This document shows positions 7,772-14,971 of a DNA stretch of 50,804 nucleotides, piece after piece. Source of the DNA: Spirulina sp. CCY15215 (lineage in GTDB: Bacteria; Cyanobacteriota; Cyanobacteriia; Cyanobacteriales; Spirulinaceae); contig NZ_JACSWA010000343.1 in the NCBI RefSeq assembly GCF_016888125.1, positions 1-50,804 of the forward strand, in the 5' to 3' direction. The translations under genes were made by a program, and so were the position numbers. The notes beneath the pieces were generated by a model. The model saw only the letters and a program-made list of their open reading frames with translations. It did no database searches and was not told the DNA's origin. Numbering within the stretch: position 1 is the first letter of the stretch; each line of letters opens with the position of its first letter.

Positions 7772-9502
7772 ATGAGCGATCGCCAAAGCATTTCTTCATC
7801 CAAAACCAATCAAATCCCACAAAACTCTTATGGTTTTGTCTCTCATGGTTTTGTCTCCCCTCCCGTCGTGCAAGCTAAAAAGAAAACAGAAAAAACAGCC
7901 CTACCGGAATGGCAACCCAGTGCCGATAATTGGCAGACAAACTCGCAAAATCCGTTAGGGGGAATGTATAGTAATAACCCCAGCAGTACCAATACGACTC
8001 CCATACAAGCTAAACTTACCCTCGGCAAAATCGGCGATCCCTACGAACAAGAAGCCGATCGCGTCGCTAAAGAAATCGTACAGCGCATTCATACCCCCGA
8101 AACTCCCTCTTCCCCACCAGAAAACCCCGTACAAATGAAGCCAACCCTACAACGGCAAGATGCTTTAGGAGGAGGAGAAATTCCCCACGAGATCGAGTCG
8201 GCGATCGACAGTGCTAGAGGAGGAGGTCAACCCTTGGATAACAGCCTGCAACAATCAATGGGAGGGGCAATGGGAGCAGATTTTAGTAATGTGAAAGTAC
8301 ATACCGATTCTCAAGCCGATCGCCTCAATCAATCCCTACAAGCGAAAGCCTTTACCACTGGGCAAGATGTCTTCTTTCGACAGGGGGCATACAATCCCAA
8401 GAGTAAGGGAGGACAAGAGTTAGTCGCCCACGAATTAACCCACGTTATGCAGCAAAACGGCAACGCAGTCCAGCCAAAATCCCTTCATACCACTCCCCAA
8501 GGTGAATCCGTTGTACAACCCGTTTTTTTTGATGGCGACCTCAACAAGCATTACAGCCATGCTCTCAAAGCACAAGAAATTACCGCTACCAATGGCGTGA
8601 TTACCGCCGTTGCTTCCGGAGGATTAGCTGGCGGACATACTATCATCTATACCGAGCGATTGAATGCGGGTCAACCCGAAAGTCATAAAATTGACTTAAC
8701 CGTTGGGGCAAAATCGGGTGGGTCTTCGGGTACAACAGATATGACTTCTAGCGGTACAACCAGCAGTTCCAGTGGTACTGGGTACGAAGAAATTACCATT
8801 ACCAATAAAGTTGCTTCCGATGAGAGTTTAGCCCGTATTGGTGGCGGCACGAAAAAGAGTTGGGTGACGACTCCAGACAAGATTGTTAAAGCACAGGAAA
8901 AAGCAGAGGATGTTAAGACTAATAAAGCCAAATATAGCTACACCCTGCTAGGTGTCTCCCCCTTTAAAAAGAATGCCATTAACTGCGCTCGATTTGGAGA
9001 AGTCGTCCTCAAAGCGGCGGGAATTCCTGAAGCCTCAGCAGGTAAAGTGATTAAGAAACCCTCAACCTTGGCTGAAGGGGGCGATGTGGGTTATACTCCC
9101 GATGACGCATATTTCCAAAATGAACAGCGCAAGGCAGACGAAGAAAGGCAGCGCAAACTAGACGCAGAGGCACTCAAACAACAAGCATTATTAAATCAGC
9201 AAAGATACGCCAAGATTCCTAAAGTGTTGAAAGGACCAACATCTCCCACCTTTACAGACGGTAAAACGGTTATGGGTGCCTCCACCTATGAGGGAGCAAT
9301 GACAACCCAATATACCTTCCGACCCATTCCTGATGGAGGTACTGGGGCAATGGCTAATAATGAAATCGAATTGAAGCCCTTTAAACTCATTACTTTTGCT
9401 GATGTGGGTCGAGCGCAAATCGAAAGGCAAGGTGCTAGAGGACAGATTTATGTAAGTATTGATGTTCTTTTTGATAATGAGGGTAATGTCATTACAGACT
9501 AA
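7772..9502 (+). CDS. DUF4157 (eCIS core domain) protein with putative papain-like C-terminal region
   Basis: 576 residues. A disordered N-terminus rich in Ser, Asn and Gln leads to a DUF4157 domain at about 90-230: IGDPYEQEADRVAKEI, a VKVHTD motif, FTTGQDVFF, and the metalloprotease-like HELTH at 220-224. DUF4157 is the hallmark of eCIS cargo and marks loading or autoprocessing. The region after 250 is variable, as expected for an effector. It contains GGHTIIYTE (His289) and later INCARFGEVVL (Cys405), an order of His before Cys that recalls permuted papain-like (NlpC/LRAT-type) hydrolases. That assignment is inference. A Lys/Gln/Arg-rich helix at about 445-480 precedes the last 95 residues, which I do not recognise. 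The AAA+ ATPase is transcribed divergently. Confidence 0.75.
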   Translation: MSDRQSISSSKTNQIPQNSYGFVSHGFVSPPVVQAKKKTEKTALPEWQPSADNWQTNSQNPLGGMYSNNPSSTNTTPIQAKLTLGKIGDPYEQEADRVAKEIVQRIHTPETPSSPPENPVQMKPTLQRQDALGGGEIPHEIESAIDSARGGGQPLDNSLQQSMGGAMGADFSNVKVHTDSQADRLNQSLQAKAFTTGQDVFFRQGAYNPKSKGGQELVAHELTHVMQQNGNAVQPKSLHTTPQGESVVQPVFFDGDLNKHYSHALKAQEITATNGVITAVASGGLAGGHTIIYTERLNAGQPESHKIDLTVGAKSGGSSGTTDMTSSGTTSSSSGTGYEEITITNKVASDESLARIGGGTKKSWVTTPDKIVKAQEKAEDVKTNKAKYSYTLLGVSPFKKNAINCARFGEVVLKAAGIPEASAGKVIKKPSTLAEGGDVGYTPDDAYFQNEQRKADEERQRKLDAEALKQQALLNQQRYAKIPKVLKGPTSPTFTDGKTVMGASTYEGAMTTQYTFRPIPDGGTGAMANNEIELKPFKLITFADVGRAQIERQGARGQIYVSIDVLFDNEGNVITD

Positions 9503-9531
9503 ACTCAAAATCTCACAATATTGCAAAAACA

Positions 9532-9783
9532 ATGCCACAAAGCAAACAATTTCAAGTCGCTAGAAAGAGCGATCGCAGCCCCGTTAAAACCTCTCGTTTT
9601 GCCCAAAGCGCGATCGCCCAACCCAAAAAATCCCCAGAGTCTTCCCCTTGTTCTCTGAACCCTTACTCTTTACCGGAACACAAGCAAAACAAGCAATTAT
9701 CAAAGCGATCGCGTTTTCGATCGCTTTTCCTTCGATCTACTGCACTCGGTGGAACAATCTTGTTTTTCCTACATTTTTCATGA
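9532..9783 (+). pseudogene. Possible N-terminal leader remnant of a second DUF4157-type protein
   Basis: 83 codons. The start reads like the leader of many cyanobacterial DUF4157 proteins: basic and Ser/Pro-rich with RKSDRSP, KTSRFAQ and IAQPKKSPE. After about 40 residues the resemblance stops and the frame ends without any DUF4157 domain. It lies 29 bp after a full DUF4157 gene and overlaps sequence upstream of the TpsB start. I read it as a decayed or truncated cargo gene. It could be a real small protein, or chance coding in HIP1-rich DNA. The rest of 9503-9833 holds nothing else I can support. Confidence 0.35.
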
Positions 9784-9833
9784 GATCGGCGTTCCCGTTA
9801 AACTTGGTGTATTGTATTGGCTCTCGAAAAAGT

Positions 9834-11732
9834 ATGAATGGGTATTGGCAAAAAGGCTTGTGCGGTTTTGCGACAGGACTGCTCGGCGTAATGATGGAAG
9901 GACATTTTCATGCTGTTTGGAGCGTTCCTCTAAAACTCGACCAGCCAACGGACTTTCAACCTCCAATCTCAACGAGTTTTACAGGGAAAGAATTCACAAA
10001 AGAGCGGCCCGAAAAACCGAAGGAGAATTTTGAGGAACAATTCGCCGGACTGCAACCGTTTGCAGAGTCCCTCGACGAACTCGAAAGAGAGGCAAGGGAA
10101 TTCGCCCAACTGCCCGAATCCAACGAGGAGCGCTTTCTGCAACCGTCACCCGACCTCGAAGACCTGTCCGCACCGCAATCTTCTCCCGTTTTTCCTCCCC
10201 CGGAAACAACAAGAGAAGATGACCTCGAACCCATTTTCGTTCGCAGCATTACTATAACGGGGAGTACGGTTTTTGCAGAAGAAGATTTTGCAGAGATTTT
10301 GAACGAATTTTCCTCTTTACCCGCAACTGTAACGCGGGGCAAATTGGAAGCCCTTGCTGATGCTGTAACAGAGCGATATTTACAATACAATTACGTCAGT
10401 TCTCGGGCGATCGTCAATGAAGCCTCTCTTGCCAATGGCACGATTGAAATTCAAATTCTTGAAGGGAGGGTTGAAGAAATTAAGATTGAAGGAACGCAAC
10501 GCCTCCATGAGAGTTACATTCGCGATCGCGTGGCCTTGGGTCTGGGAACGCCCCTCAATGCGATCAAATTGGAAGAACAATTGCGCTTGCTGCGAGCGGA
10601 TCCCCTTTTCGAGAATATTGAGGCAAGTTTAACTCGAACGGATGACACTGCTGAAGATACCAGTCTCTTAATTATTAGAGTTATCGAGGCAGACCCATTT
10701 GGAGGGGAAGTTGGTGCGGATAACTTTTCACCTCCGAGTGTGGGATCGGAACGCTTGAAAGTCAAACTCAAAACATTGAATTTAACGGGGGCAGGCGATC
10801 GCGCCGAAATCGAATACCGGCGCACGGCACAAGGAGGGTTCGAGAGCGTCGAGGCTAATTATGCTATTCCTTTGAATCCTCGCAACGGTATCCTGCAAGT
10901 GAGAACGATGTTGCAGAACAATACTGTCGTGCAAGAACCTTTCGATGTGTTGGACATTCGCGGCGATTCCCGAGTCCACGAAATTAGCTTTCGCCAGCCT
11001 CTCACCCGCAATACTCGTGCAGAATTTGCCTTATCTTTGGGGTTTACCTATCAAACCGGACAAACTGAAAGTTTATTCGGCCCCGTCGGTTTCGGGACGG
11101 GGCCGGACAGCGAAGGCCGCACTACAACCAGTGTTCTCAAATTCGGTCAGGATTATTTGCGACGGGACAGAAACGGTGCTTGGGGAGCGCGATCGCAGTT
11201 TAGCTTGGGTTTGGGAATTTTCGATGCAACTATCAACGCCGATCCCGTTCCCGACGGTCGCTTTCTCGGTTGGCTCGGACAGTTGCAACGGGTGCAGGTT
11301 CTCGATGCTAATCATATCTTGGTCATGTCTGCGGACGTGCAGTTTTCGACAACGGCGTTACTTTCCTCGCAACAATTTGTTATTGGTGGGGGTCAGTCGG
11401 TGCGGGGCTATCGTCAAAATGTGAGAAATGGCGATAATGGGGTTCGCATTTCGGTGGAAGATCGTATCACTTTAGAGCGAGATAATTCTGGACAGGCTGT
11501 TTTTCAACTTTTGCCCTTTTTCGATGCGGGTTGGGTTTGGAACGATCCGAGTAATCCTAACAGTATCCCCGACCAAAATTTTCTCGCTAGTTTTGGATTT
11601 GGTGCAATTTGGAAGCCCCATCCCGACCTTGAATTTCGCTTCGATTATGGCATTCCTTTGGTGGATTTAAGCGATCGCGGTACGAATGCTCAAGATGATG
11701 GGGTGCATTTTAATATTCGCCATCGGTTTTAA
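9834..11732 (+). CDS. TpsB outer-membrane transporter, ShlB/FhaC/HecB family
   Basis: About 632 residues from the ATG at 9834. The frame is open from 9648, but residues before 9834 look non-coding, while MNGYWQKGLCGFATGLLG forms a plausible signal peptide; ATG 9780 is an alternative. A Pro/Glu-rich linker is followed by two POTRA domains (IFVRSITITGSTVF; GRVEEIKIEGTQRL) and a beta barrel. The barrel carries GGGQSVRGYRQN, the VRGY motif of the loop-6 lid, and ends in a terminal phenylalanine, the usual insertion signal. TpsB proteins translocate TPS-domain exoproteins across the outer membrane. The likely client here is the TPS-CHAT protein at 23053-29403, 11 kb away on the other strand. Confidence 0.9.
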   Translation: MNGYWQKGLCGFATGLLGVMMEGHFHAVWSVPLKLDQPTDFQPPISTSFTGKEFTKERPEKPKENFEEQFAGLQPFAESLDELEREAREFAQLPESNEERFLQPSPDLEDLSAPQSSPVFPPPETTREDDLEPIFVRSITITGSTVFAEEDFAEILNEFSSLPATVTRGKLEALADAVTERYLQYNYVSSRAIVNEASLANGTIEIQILEGRVEEIKIEGTQRLHESYIRDRVALGLGTPLNAIKLEEQLRLLRADPLFENIEASLTRTDDTAEDTSLLIIRVIEADPFGGEVGADNFSPPSVGSERLKVKLKTLNLTGAGDRAEIEYRRTAQGGFESVEANYAIPLNPRNGILQVRTMLQNNTVVQEPFDVLDIRGDSRVHEISFRQPLTRNTRAEFALSLGFTYQTGQTESLFGPVGFGTGPDSEGRTTTSVLKFGQDYLRRDRNGAWGARSQFSLGLGIFDATINADPVPDGRFLGWLGQLQRVQVLDANHILVMSADVQFSTTALLSSQQFVIGGGQSVRGYRQNVRNGDNGVRISVEDRITLERDNSGQAVFQLLPFFDAGWVWNDPSNPNSIPDQNFLASFGFGAIWKPHPDLEFRFDYGIPLVDLSDRGTNAQDDGVHFNIRHRF

Positions 11733-11787
11733 TCGTGCGATCGCGAATATCGTGTTAATATAAATGTACTTTACAATCAATAAGTCG

Positions 11788-12078
11788 ATGAATATTCAAC
11801 TTCAACCCAAACATCTCAAATTTATTCAAACTCAAATAGAAAGCGGTCGTTACCAATCTTCTGAGGAAGTGATTTCTGAAGCATTTAGAGCTTTAGAAGA
11901 ACGCGATCGCAAAATATCTCGTGCAAAAAATATGAATTATCAAAAATGGGTAGAGGAAACAGGTCAAAAAGTTGACGTAGCCCGAGAAGAATTAAAGCGA
12001 GGAGAAGTTTTAGATGGAGAAAATTTTGTTGCTCAACTGCAAGAACAGTTAAAACAAGCACGCCAAAAACAAGCATGA
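11788..12078 (+). CDS. ParD-like ribbon-helix-helix antitoxin
   Basis: 96 residues from ATG 11788; an upstream ATG at 11764 adds eight residues not typical of the family. The start MNIQLQPKHLKFIQTQIES, SGRYQSSEEVISEAFRAL and EERDRK match the ParD/CopG antitoxin family, which binds DNA through a ribbon-helix-helix and neutralises a ParE toxin through its C-terminal tail. It overlaps the toxin gene by 4 bp (ATGA), which implies coupled translation, the usual antitoxin-first order. Confidence 0.88.
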   Translation: MNIQLQPKHLKFIQTQIESGRYQSSEEVISEAFRALEERDRKISRAKNMNYQKWVEETGQKVDVAREELKRGEVLDGENFVAQLQEQLKQARQKQA

Positions 12079-12383
12079 AACGCTACATTATTACTCTCTC
12101 TGCAAGTCGCGATCTTGCAGAAATCACCAATTACTTTGCCAGTCGAAATATTGATAAAGGCGAACAATTACTCGCTACTTTTAACAAAAAATGCAAACAA
12201 TTAATCAAATTTCCTCAAATGGGACGCAGCTATGAAGAAGTCAGACCAAATTTACGAGGTCTTCCCTTAAATGGGTATATTATTCTGTATCAAGTTACGG
12301 AAGATTTGTTGGAAATTCTACGAGTGATACATGGATCGAGAGACTTGGAAAATCTATTTGAATCAGATGAATATATTTCTTAA
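12075..12383 (+). CDS. ParE/RelE-type toxin
   Basis: 102 residues. The sequence has the ParE pattern: an N-terminal strand (RYIITLSASRDL), two helices (AEITNYFASRN and AEQLL-like), then FPQMGRSYEEVRPNLRGL and the C-terminal strands ending IHGSRDLENLF. ParE relatives poison gyrase, whereas RelE relatives cut ribosome-bound mRNA; sequence alone does not decide. It overlaps the antitoxin by 4 bp and converges on the next module with a hairpin between. Confidence 0.88.
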   Translation: MKRYIITLSASRDLAEITNYFASRNIDKGEQLLATFNKKCKQLIKFPQMGRSYEEVRPNLRGLPLNGYIILYQVTEDLLEILRVIHGSRDLENLFESDEYIS

Positions 12384-12423
12384 TATTTGACTGTTAGATG
12401 CGCGATCTTTGAAATCAAATAAA

Positions 12424-12465
12424 AGCGATCGCATGGCTAAAGATGAGACGAGAAATGCGATCTCT
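12424..12465. terminator. HIP1-based hairpin between convergent toxin genes (copy A)
   Basis: Arms AGCGATCGCAT and ATGCGATCTCT pair with one mismatch. It is a diverged copy of the hairpins at 13163 and 14050, sharing CTAAAGAT in the loop. It sits between the convergent ParE and RelE genes, so it could end both transcripts; on the minus strand it is followed by CTTTTATTT. Confidence 0.5.
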
Positions 12466-12472
12466 CGAAATG

Positions 12473-12802
12473 TTATATTTCTTCTTCCCAATCTTGAACC
12501 GTTAAAGGGGCTTGTTTGCTATGACGAATGTGAATGATATAAACGGTATCATCTCGAATTACAAATAAAATTCGATATACATTGTTTCGTTTTCCATAAA
12601 GGAGTTGTCGGACTTCTTCTGGAAATATCTCATTTTCAATTGCGAAAGCACATCTTTGAGGTTTGTCTTGTAGTGTTGCAAGTTTATTCATTAATCCGCG
12701 AAACCAGCGATCGGCAGTGTTGGCGTTCCGCTTTTTTAGCCATTCATAAGCCACTTCAATCTCAATTTCTGCCTTTCTAGAAATCCTAACTTGAAATACC
12801 AT
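12473..12802 (-). CDS. RelE/ParE-family toxin of a Phd-type module
   Basis: 109 residues. Features of the RelE/ParE fold: VRISRKAEIEIEVAYEWL helix, RWFRGLMNKLATLQDKP, then RQLLYGKRNNVYRILFVI and the strand VYIIHIRHSKQAPL. The YRILF and IRHS segments match cyanobacterial toxins paired with Phd/YefM antitoxins. It starts 17 bp inside the end of the antitoxin gene. The target (ribosome-dependent mRNA cleavage, or gyrase) is not decidable here. Confidence 0.85.
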   Translation of the reverse strand: MVFQVRISRKAEIEIEVAYEWLKKRNANTADRWFRGLMNKLATLQDKPQRCAFAIENEIFPEEVRQLLYGKRNNVYRILFVIRDDTVYIIHIRHSKQAPLTVQDWEEEI

Positions 12803-13076
12803 GTTTTTGCTGCATTTCTTGTCGAAAGTCTTCTAAAGAGCGGGTTCGTCCGGCGTTAATATCTTCTAATCCTTCTTTAATACCTGTAATTGCTTCTAGG
12901 TATTCCATCATATCCAGTAATTTTTGATAGGACACGGCATCTTGAACGATTAATTCTGCTTTACCATTCACGGTTAATACAATCGGATTTCCCGTTTGTT
13001 TCATCTGTTCGATAAATTCAGATGTATTGCGTTTGAAGCTAGACAGAGATTGAATATCTCGACTCAGGTTAAGCAT
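12786..13076 (-). CDS. Phd/YefM-family antitoxin
   Basis: 96 residues. The N-terminal Phd/YefM DNA-binding fold is clear: SSFKRNTSEFIEQMKQTGNPIVLTVNGKAELIVQDAVSYQKLLD, seen in that order. The C-terminal tail (INAGRTRSLEDFRQEM) is the flexible toxin-binding arm. It comes first in the operon and overlaps the toxin by 17 bp. Antitoxins of this type repress their own promoter together with the toxin. Confidence 0.9.
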   Translation of the reverse strand: MLNLSRDIQSLSSFKRNTSEFIEQMKQTGNPIVLTVNGKAELIVQDAVSYQKLLDMMEYLEAITGIKEGLEDINAGRTRSLEDFRQEMQQKHGISS

Positions 13077-13162
13077 AGTGGAGTTGGCACTAAATTTACA
13101 CTTAATTTAATGCTAACATATTTTTGTTGAAGCGATCGTTTAACCTAAAAAACTCAACAAAA

Positions 13163-13204
13163 AGCGATCGCATTGCCAAAGATAGGATGGGAAATGCGAT
13201 CGCT
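13163..13204 (-). terminator. HIP1-based hairpin terminator (copy B)
   Basis: Arms AGCGATCGCATT (13163-13174) and AATGCGATCGCT (13193-13204) form a perfect 12-bp stem with an 18-base loop. On the minus strand the stem is followed by TTTTTGTTGAGTTTTTT, so it can end the RHH/PIN operon. The 42-bp core is identical to copy C at 14050. Confidence 0.7.
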
Positions 13205-13221
13205 CGATTTTATAAGGTGCA

Positions 13222-13548
13222 TTAATGCTTTTTACATTCCAAAATTTTTTGTTGAAAGCGAGCGATGATTTCTGAAGTTAAACCCTCATCAGGATCGACT
13301 TGTTCTCGTGCTTTTAAAATAATTTCAGTTTCTTCTTGGGAAACTTTTCCAAGTGTTTCTAGGAGTTCTGTGAATTTTTTCTGTTGCGCGATCGCGGGTT
13401 CGGATACCTTTTCAATAGATTTGTCTGAATTGAGTTGCTGTATGAGTAAATAGGTTATGTATTGACTCGTTGAAAATCCATTCTCTGTCGCGAGTGCAGT
13501 TAATTTTTGATACAGATTTTCAGGTAAACTTATGGTTAGTTCGCTCAT
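13222..13548 (-). CDS. Ribbon-helix-helix antitoxin-like protein, second gene after a PIN toxin
   Basis: 108 residues. The N-terminal LTISLPENLYQKLTALATE followed by STSQYITYLLIQQL is a CopG/Arc-type ribbon-helix-helix. The C-terminal half is charged and helical (VSQEETEIILKAREQVD) and could bind the toxin. It starts within the stop of the PIN gene (ATGA overlap), so the order is toxin first, the reverse of the usual VapBC arrangement. That order is known for PIN/RHH pairs in cyanobacteria. The next element downstream is a hairpin terminator. Confidence 0.75.
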   Translation of the reverse strand: MSELTISLPENLYQKLTALATENGFSTSQYITYLLIQQLNSDKSIEKVSEPAIAQQKKFTELLETLGKVSQEETEIILKAREQVDPDEGLTSEIIARFQQKILECKKH

Positions 13549-13970
13549 GACAATCTCTCCTGGGATCGGGTTAATTGAACAATCAATTCAACAGGTGTTA
13601 AAACTTGTAATCCTAACGATTCCCTAGCTTGAAGGAAATCGCGAATATTTTCAGTAACAATTGTAGCACCGGCATTCATGCCACAATCTATGACAAAATC
13701 GTCTCCAGCATCGGGAGAAGTCGGCCGCCAAGAATAGTAGATAGGGATATATTCTGCTTGTCTCAAGAGTAATCCTAGAACGGGCTGAATTTCTAACCAC
13801 CGAGTTTCGGATAGTTTGCGAGAGAGGACATCTACATACTCATAGGATAAGGTATTAGAAACACAAGCCTGAATTAAGCCAACGAAACAAGCATCAATAA
13901 TTAATCCAGCCGCTCCTCCTTGTTGAGTTAAGCCCTGAAAAATAACATTAGTATCCAGAACGACACGCAA
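13545..13970 (-). CDS. PIN-domain ribonuclease toxin
   Basis: 141 residues, starting at a TTG (13970) just before RVVLDTNV. PIN residues are visible: Asp6 in LDTNV, Glu44 in SYEYVDVL, Asp90/Asp91 in PDAGDDFVID and Asp111 in VTENIRDF, which would bind the metal for RNA cleavage. It matches the PIN_3-type family found with ribbon-helix-helix partners. Toxin and antitoxin overlap by 4 bp. VapC relatives cleave tRNA or rRNA; the target here is unknown. Confidence 0.85.
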   Translation of the reverse strand: MRVVLDTNVIFQGLTQQGGAAGLIIDACFVGLIQACVSNTLSYEYVDVLSRKLSETRWLEIQPVLGLLLRQAEYIPIYYSWRPTSPDAGDDFVIDCGMNAGATIVTENIRDFLQARESLGLQVLTPVELIVQLTRSQERLS

Positions 13971-14049
13971 ATAACTTAGCCTGCGAAATAGTACAACGGT
14001 AATATTATAAACGTTTTACGCGATCGCGCGATCTGAGAAACTCAAAAAA

Positions 14050-14091
14050 AGCGATCGCATTGCCAAAGATAGGATGGGAAATGCGATCGCT
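14050..14091 (-). terminator. HIP1-based hairpin terminator (copy C)
   Basis: Arms AGCGATCGCATT (14050-14061) and AATGCGATCGCT (14080-14091), identical to copy B including the 18-base loop. On the minus strand a run of T follows the stem, so it can end the PEP-CTERM transcript before the PIN operon begins. Confidence 0.7.
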
Positions 14092-14155
14092 TCTATATCG
14101 GATTCGGTATAATTACTCTCTCATTTGCATTAACATAACTAATTTTTTAATTCCG

Positions 14156-14890
14156 TTAGTTTTGCTTGCGTCGGTGTGCGGTTAATCCTCCAACAGTCCC
14201 CAGAACCAGCAAACCCAAGAGAGAAGAAGGTTCGGGAACCGTATGCTGTTCGATCTCTGCATTGTCCAATAGAAAAGCCGAGGAATCGTTAAAATCTCCC
14301 ACATCTAGAACTCCCAAACCAATTTGATAAGTTCCGGCTGCAAACAAGCGTTCGTAAGTCCCGGAAACTTGACGATTATAAGGCGTATCAGAAGAGATAA
14401 GTTGGCTAATTGAACTATTTGTACTGGCTAAAGTCGTTGTTTCTCCATTGACAGACAGAAAGGCATAATCATCGAAATTAAAACCCGCATCGGTTAGAGT
14501 TGAATCATTGCTTAAAAATGTCCAATCAAAACTCAAGAGAGTATCTTGAGCAAAAGTTAATTCTTTAGTCAGTCCAGACCCTTCAGTGGCTTCAATAAAG
14601 TTCGCACTATCGGGATTTAAAGCACCTCCAGAAAGTCCTAATACGCTTTCGAGTTCAAATGAATCTCCGGCTGCATTACCGGAAAAGTTAAAATCGCTAT
14701 CATTGCCAAAATCGAAGTCATCTTCCATTATAGCATTAGTTGACATTTTCGTTGTACCATCAGCCGACAATTGAACATCACCAAAACTTGTCCAACCATC
14801 GGTAAAATCAATCCCAAAAGCACGAACGGGATTAGCAAGAGCTAAACTGAATAAACTAAAAGTACCAACGGCTAAAGCAAGGTTTTTCAT
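14156..14890 (-). CDS. PEP-CTERM sorting-domain protein
   Basis: 244 residues. An N-terminal signal peptide (LALAVGTFSLFSLALANPVRA) is followed by a beta-rich domain of about 190 residues and a C-terminal PEP-CTERM tail: VPEPSS, a hydrophobic helix (LLGLLVLGTVGGL) and a basic end RRKQN. PEP-CTERM proteins are cleaved and sorted by an exosortase, which is not encoded here, and are usually exported to the cell surface or matrix. The middle domain (FDWTFLSNDST...DDYAFLSVNG) resembles choice-of-anchor or lectin-like domains common in such proteins; I cannot give a ligand. It is transcribed toward the toxin-antitoxin cluster and ends at hairpin C. Confidence 0.85.
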   Translation of the reverse strand: MKNLALAVGTFSLFSLALANPVRAFGIDFTDGWTSFGDVQLSADGTTKMSTNAIMEDDFDFGNDSDFNFSGNAAGDSFELESVLGLSGGALNPDSANFIEATEGSGLTKELTFAQDTLLSFDWTFLSNDSTLTDAGFNFDDYAFLSVNGETTTLASTNSSISQLISSDTPYNRQVSGTYERLFAAGTYQIGLGVLDVGDFNDSSAFLLDNAEIEQHTVPEPSSLLGLLVLGTVGGLTAHRRKQN

Positions 14891-14971
14891 TTGATTTCTC
14901 CTAAGTTAATTAAAAAATGGATAAGCAATAAAAGGAATACATGACGCTGCATTCCCAGTGAGGGGAAAACT

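Noticed and set aside
5665-9783. Complete contractile injection system locus
   Set aside because: Neighbouring genes are MltA, an ABC permease and TpsB. No sheath, tube, spike or baseplate protein is present, so only ATPase and cargo are called.
9648-9833. TpsB start at the first in-frame ATG (9648)
   Set aside because: The 62 extra residues do not form a signal peptide at the N-terminus and overlap another leader-like frame. The ATG at 9834 gives a proper export signal.
12424-14091. Regularly recurring hairpin considered as a CRISPR-like array
   Set aside because: Copies are 740 and 890 bp apart with genes between, have no unique short spacers and no cas genes. They fit terminators.
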